The notes below the pieces were generated by a model that made no database searches, was not told the DNA's origin, and saw nothing but the letters and a program-made list of their open reading frames with translations. Shown here piece by piece: positions 6,327-8,073 of a stretch of DNA of 8,073 bases; positions within the stretch are counted from its first letter, which is position 1, and each line of letters opens with the position of its first letter. The translations under genes were made by a program, and so were the position numbers. Origin of the DNA: CAZKNJ01 sp964554185 (GTDB taxonomy: Bacteria > 4484-113); NCBI GenBank assembly GCA_964554185.1, contig CAZKNJ010000070.1, forward strand, positions 1 to 8,073, given 5' to 3'.

Positions 6327-6674
6327 GTGAATGATCAACCCAAAGGGGCTGCAGGCATTGCGCCGGCGGAGGCGCTGGCGGTAGCCGGGCTGGTGGACTA
6401 TGCGCCGGGCGCGGTGGTCAGCCGCACTGTAGCCAAGAACGACGCCGGGACGCTCACGCTGTTCGCGTTTGACGCAGGCGAGGGCCTGAGCGAGCATTCC
6501 GCGCCGTTTGACGCGTATGTGCTGGTGTTGGACGGCGCCGCGGAGGTGATTGTGGGCGGCAAGGCCGTGCGTGCGGCGGCGGGCGAAATCGTGCTGATGC
6601 CCAAGGACGTGCCGCACGCCCTGCGCGCGCCGGAGCGCTTCAAAATGATGCTCGTCATGCTGCGGGGCGCTTAG
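6327..6674 (+). CDS. Small single-domain cupin protein
   Basis: The product has 115 residues, starts at GTG and forms one cupin barrel. Motif 1 is G-E-G-L-S-E-H-S-A-P-F-D-A-Y-V-L-V-L-D-G (51-70) and motif 2 is G-E-I-V-L-M-P-K-D-V-P-H-A-L (86-99). The N-terminal part (about 10-48) includes V-D-Y-A-P-G-A-V-V-S-R-T and G-T-L-T-L-F-A-F-D. This overall sequence type is widespread among small bacterial cupins of unassigned function. Of the classic metal ligands, the first His (His57) and the last His (His97) are present. The second His of H-x-H is Ala59 and the Glu position is replaced, so metal binding may be altered or absent. The protein should be cytoplasmic. It sits 21 bp after the MATE gene, which suggests shared transcription but not necessarily shared function. 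Confidence 0.88.
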   Translation: MNDQPKGAAGIAPAEALAVAGLVDYAPGAVVSRTVAKNDAGTLTLFAFDAGEGLSEHSAPFDAYVLVLDGAAEVIVGGKAVRAAAGEIVLMPKDVPHALRAPERFKMMLVMLRGA

Positions 6675-6696
6675 CCGCGAGCGTGTATGCCTTGAC

Positions 6697-6725
6697 TTGC
6701 CATGCGCCGTTCGGCGTGGTATGCT
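6697..6725 (+). promoter_or_regulatory. Promoter with spacer palindrome before the PilB-N-like gene
   Basis: TTGCCA (6697-6702, 5/6 match to the -35) is followed after 17 bp by TATGCT (6720-6725, 4/6) preceded by TGG, an extended -10. The spacer holds a perfect 12-bp palindrome, CGCCGTTCGGCG (6705-6716). Flanking CCA (6700-6702) and TGG (6717-6719) could extend the pairing with a 2-nt bulge. Predicted transcription starts near 6732. An alternative -35, TTGACT at 6692, gives a 22-bp spacer that is too long for normal sigma70 use. Confidence 0.5.
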
Positions 6726-6747
6726 TAAGCATGGAGGCGATGCTCCG

Positions 6748-6954
6748 ATGAGCGAAAAACACCGGCGCAGGTTCGGCGAAATCGCCGTGGCCGAGCGCTA
6801 CTGCGCCCAAGAGGACGTTGAGGCGGCGCTGGAGCGGCAGGAAGGCACCAGCCGCTACATCGGCGCGATTATGGTTGAGATGGGCGTGCTGAAAGTGTGG
6901 CAGCTGGAGAAAGTCGTGGCCCTGCAAAAGGCCGAGGACAACGCCAAGGACTAG
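6748..6954 (+). CDS. Stand-alone PilB/GspE N-terminal-domain-like small protein
   Basis: The product has 68 residues. It reads as two copies of a short helical unit offset by 29 residues: R-F-G-E-I-A-V-A-E...Q-E-D-V-E-A-A-L-E-R-Q (8-31) and Y-I-G-A-I-M-V-E-M-G...W-Q-L-E-K-V-V-A-L-Q-K (37-61). The pattern G-x-I-x-V, then a turn, then an amphipathic helix ending A-L-x-x-Q is that of the N-terminal domain of PilB/GspE-type secretion and type IV pilus ATPases, where it contacts membrane partners or binds c-di-GMP. The ATPase domain is absent and no pilus or secretion gene is in the window, so the role is unknown. ATG 6748 is preferred because GGAGG (6733-6737) lies 10 nt before it. An upstream in-frame ATG at 6697 would overlap the promoter. 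Confidence 0.75.
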   Translation: MSEKHRRRFGEIAVAERYCAQEDVEAALERQEGTSRYIGAIMVEMGVLKVWQLEKVVALQKAEDNAKD

Positions 6955-7008
6955 CCGGCAGAAGCAAGCTTCCAGCCTCACGAGGGTTTCATTCCGCGAG
7001 GCCCCAAG

Positions 7009-7017
7009 TGCTAGAAT
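7009..7017 (+). promoter_or_regulatory. Extended -10 promoter of the M42 peptidase gene
   Basis: TGC-TAGAAT is an extended -10 element with a 5/6 hexamer. A poor -35 candidate, TTCATT, sits 18 bp upstream (6988-6993). Transcription would begin near 7024, giving a GC-rich leader of about 46 nt. The leader contains palindromes CCCGCGGG (7024-7031) and GCCGCGCGGC (7037-7046) and the ribosome binding site GGGAGGA (7057-7063). Confidence 0.5.
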
Positions 7018-7069
7018 GAGCGTCCCGCGGGCGTGCGCCGCGCGGCATTCCATCCCGGGAGGACTGATC

Positions 7070-8073
7070 ATGGAGTTTCTCAAGCAGCTTACCGAGACGC
7101 TGGGCGTGTCCGGCCGCGAAGAGCGCGTGCGCGAGCTCATCCGCAACCATACCAAAGGCTGGTGGGACCGCCTGGAAGAGGACAACATCGGCAACATCAT
7201 CGGCTATGTCAAGGCCGCGAAGCCCCGGCGCGGGCAGAAGGAAAAGTCGGTGATTATTTCCTGCCATATCGACCAGATCGGCTTCTACGTCCGCTCCATT
7301 GATAAGGACGGTTTCCTGCGCATCAACCCCGCCGGGGGCTTTGACACGCGCAACCTCTTCGCCCGCCGCGTTATGGTGCAGGCGGCCAAAGGCGACCTGC
7401 CGGGCATCCTCAACCCCGCGACCAAGCCCGTCCACCTGGCCACGCCGGAGGAGCGCAAGAAGATACCCACGATTGACGAGTTCACGGTGGACCTGGGCCT
7501 GCCGGTGGCGAAAGTGAAGAAGCTGGTGAAGCCCGGCGACCCGGTGGTGCTGGAGCAGACCACCAAGAAGGTGGGCGACCTCGTCTGCGGCCAGGCGATG
7601 GACAACCGCATCAGCCCGTGGGTGGCGCTGAGCGCCATCAAGCAGGCCAAGGGCAAGAACATCTACGACATCCACTTCGTCGGCAGCGCGCAGGAGGAAG
7701 TTGGCCTGCGCGGCGCGCACGTGGCGGCGCAGAACGTGAAGGCCGACGTCGGCATCGCCATTGACGTGACGCTGGCGGTGGACACGCCGCGCGTGTTTGA
7801 GGAGGAGATGGTGAGCCGCCTGGGCCACGGCGTGGGCCTCAAGGTAATGGACTCGTCGGTCATCAGCACGCGCTCGCTGTTTGAGGAGTTCGTGGCGCTG
7901 GCCGAGCGCGAGAAGATCAAGTACCAGTACGAAGTGCTGCCGATGGGCGGCACCGACACTGCGGCGCTGCAGCGCTTCGGCCCCGGCCGCCGCGTCATCT
8001 GCCTCTCCGTCCCCACGCGCTACGTGCACACGGTGGTGGAGGCGGTGCACATGGACGACCTCAAGGCCGCGGC
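7070..8073 (+). CDS. M42 family metallo-aminopeptidase (partial, C-terminus missing)
   Basis: The 334 complete codons seen are open to the right edge; family members are about 340-370 residues, so only a short end is missing. The N-terminus F-L-K-Q-L-T-E-T-L-G-V-S-G-R-E is typical of M42 (FrvX/CelM-like, tetrahedral TET-type) enzymes. The expected metal and catalytic residues are present in order: His66 and Asp68 (C-H-I-D-Q-I-G-F), Asp178 (A-M-D-N-R), catalytic Glu209 and ligand Glu210 (Q-E-E-V-G-L-R-G-A), Asp232 (I-D-V-T-L-A-V-D-T-P) and His320 (V-P-T-R-Y-V-H-T). Residues about 75-165 are the inserted dimerisation domain. The enzyme removes N-terminal residues from peptides in the cytoplasm using two metal ions, usually as a dodecamer. 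GGGAGGA ends 6 nt before the ATG and fixes the start. The residue after Asp68 is Gln, where many members have Glu. Confidence 0.95.
   Translation, partial: MEFLKQLTETLGVSGREERVRELIRNHTKGWWDRLEEDNIGNIIGYVKAAKPRRGQKEKSVIISCHIDQIGFYVRSIDKDGFLRINPAGGFDTRNLFARRVMVQAAKGDLPGILNPATKPVHLATPEERKKIPTIDEFTVDLGLPVAKVKKLVKPGDPVVLEQTTKKVGDLVCGQAMDNRISPWVALSAIKQAKGKNIYDIHFVGSAQEEVGLRGAHVAAQNVKADVGIAIDVTLAVDTPRVFEEEMVSRLGHGVGLKVMDSSVISTRSLFEEFVALAEREKIKYQYEVLPMGGTDTAALQRFGPGRRVICLSVPTRYVHTVVEAVHMDDLKAA

Noticed and set aside
4854..6617. A 587-codon open frame on the minus strand opposite the MATE and cupin genes.
   Set aside because: Its product is an Arg/His/Gln/Glu-rich low-complexity chain with no recognisable domain. 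It exists because the opposite strand's GC-rich codons rarely give stops in this frame. The MATE and cupin proteins are unmistakable.
6692..6725. TTGACT (6692) as the -35 of the PilB-N-like gene.
   Set aside because: The distance to TATGCT is 22 bp, outside the normal range; TTGCCA at 6697 gives 17 bp.
6961..6972. GAAGC-AA-GCTTC as a terminator after the PilB-N-like gene.
   Set aside because: Only a 5-bp stem with a 2-nt loop and no T-run after it; too weak to call.
6989..8050. A 353-codon minus-strand frame opposite the M42 peptidase.
   Set aside because: The sequence is His/Ala/Leu-rich shadow. The plus-strand reading has the full set of M42 metal residues and a good ribosome binding site.

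Overview
The window looks like ordinary chromosome from a GC-rich bacterium. The genes are tightly packed, the promoters are sigma70-type (TATAAT or TAGAAT -10 boxes), Shine-Dalgarno sequences are GGAGG-like, and two proteins carry lipobox signal peptides. The lineage cannot be named from the sequence. A large secreted lipoprotein with PKD, dockerin-like and propeller-like repeats points to an uncultured environmental group, but that is inference. I found no rRNA, tRNA, CRISPR array, transposase, integrase or phage gene.

Layout. (1) Positions 1-2144, minus strand: a modular surface lipoprotein that runs off the left edge. It has a lipobox, two dockerin-like calcium loops, an FnIII-like segment, three PKD domains, a carboxypeptidase-regulatory-like beta domain and the start of a propeller-like repeat array. 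It has a near-consensus promoter and a strong ribosome binding site. (2) 2192-2674, plus: a single-pass membrane protein of unknown function, diverging from the first gene. (3) 2675-2820: intergenic, with two tandem 22-bp palindromes sharing a core. (4) 2821-3718, plus: a two-gene operon of a CoA-binding-fold protein and a small lipoprotein. (5) 3722-4813, minus: a rhomboid intramembrane serine protease with a complete catalytic motif set and a soluble C-terminal tail, ending 3 bp from the preceding gene's stop. (6) 4932-6674, plus: a MATE efflux transporter followed at close spacing by a small cupin protein. (7) 6748-6954, plus: a 68-residue stand-alone protein resembling the N-terminal domain of PilB/GspE ATPases. 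(8) 7070 to the right edge, plus: an M42-family metallo-aminopeptidase with all expected metal-site residues, cut near its C-terminus.

The genes do not form one pathway. The set covers the cell envelope (two lipoproteins, a membrane protein, rhomboid, MATE) and housekeeping functions (CoA-binding fold, cupin, peptidase). Codon use and GC shift near 2.3 kb: the left gene is clearly less GC-rich than the genes from 2.8 kb onward. I do not see convincing evidence of a new biological system. The items most worth a second look are the modular lipoprotein, the tandem palindromes, the stand-alone PilB-N-like protein and the palindrome inside its promoter.
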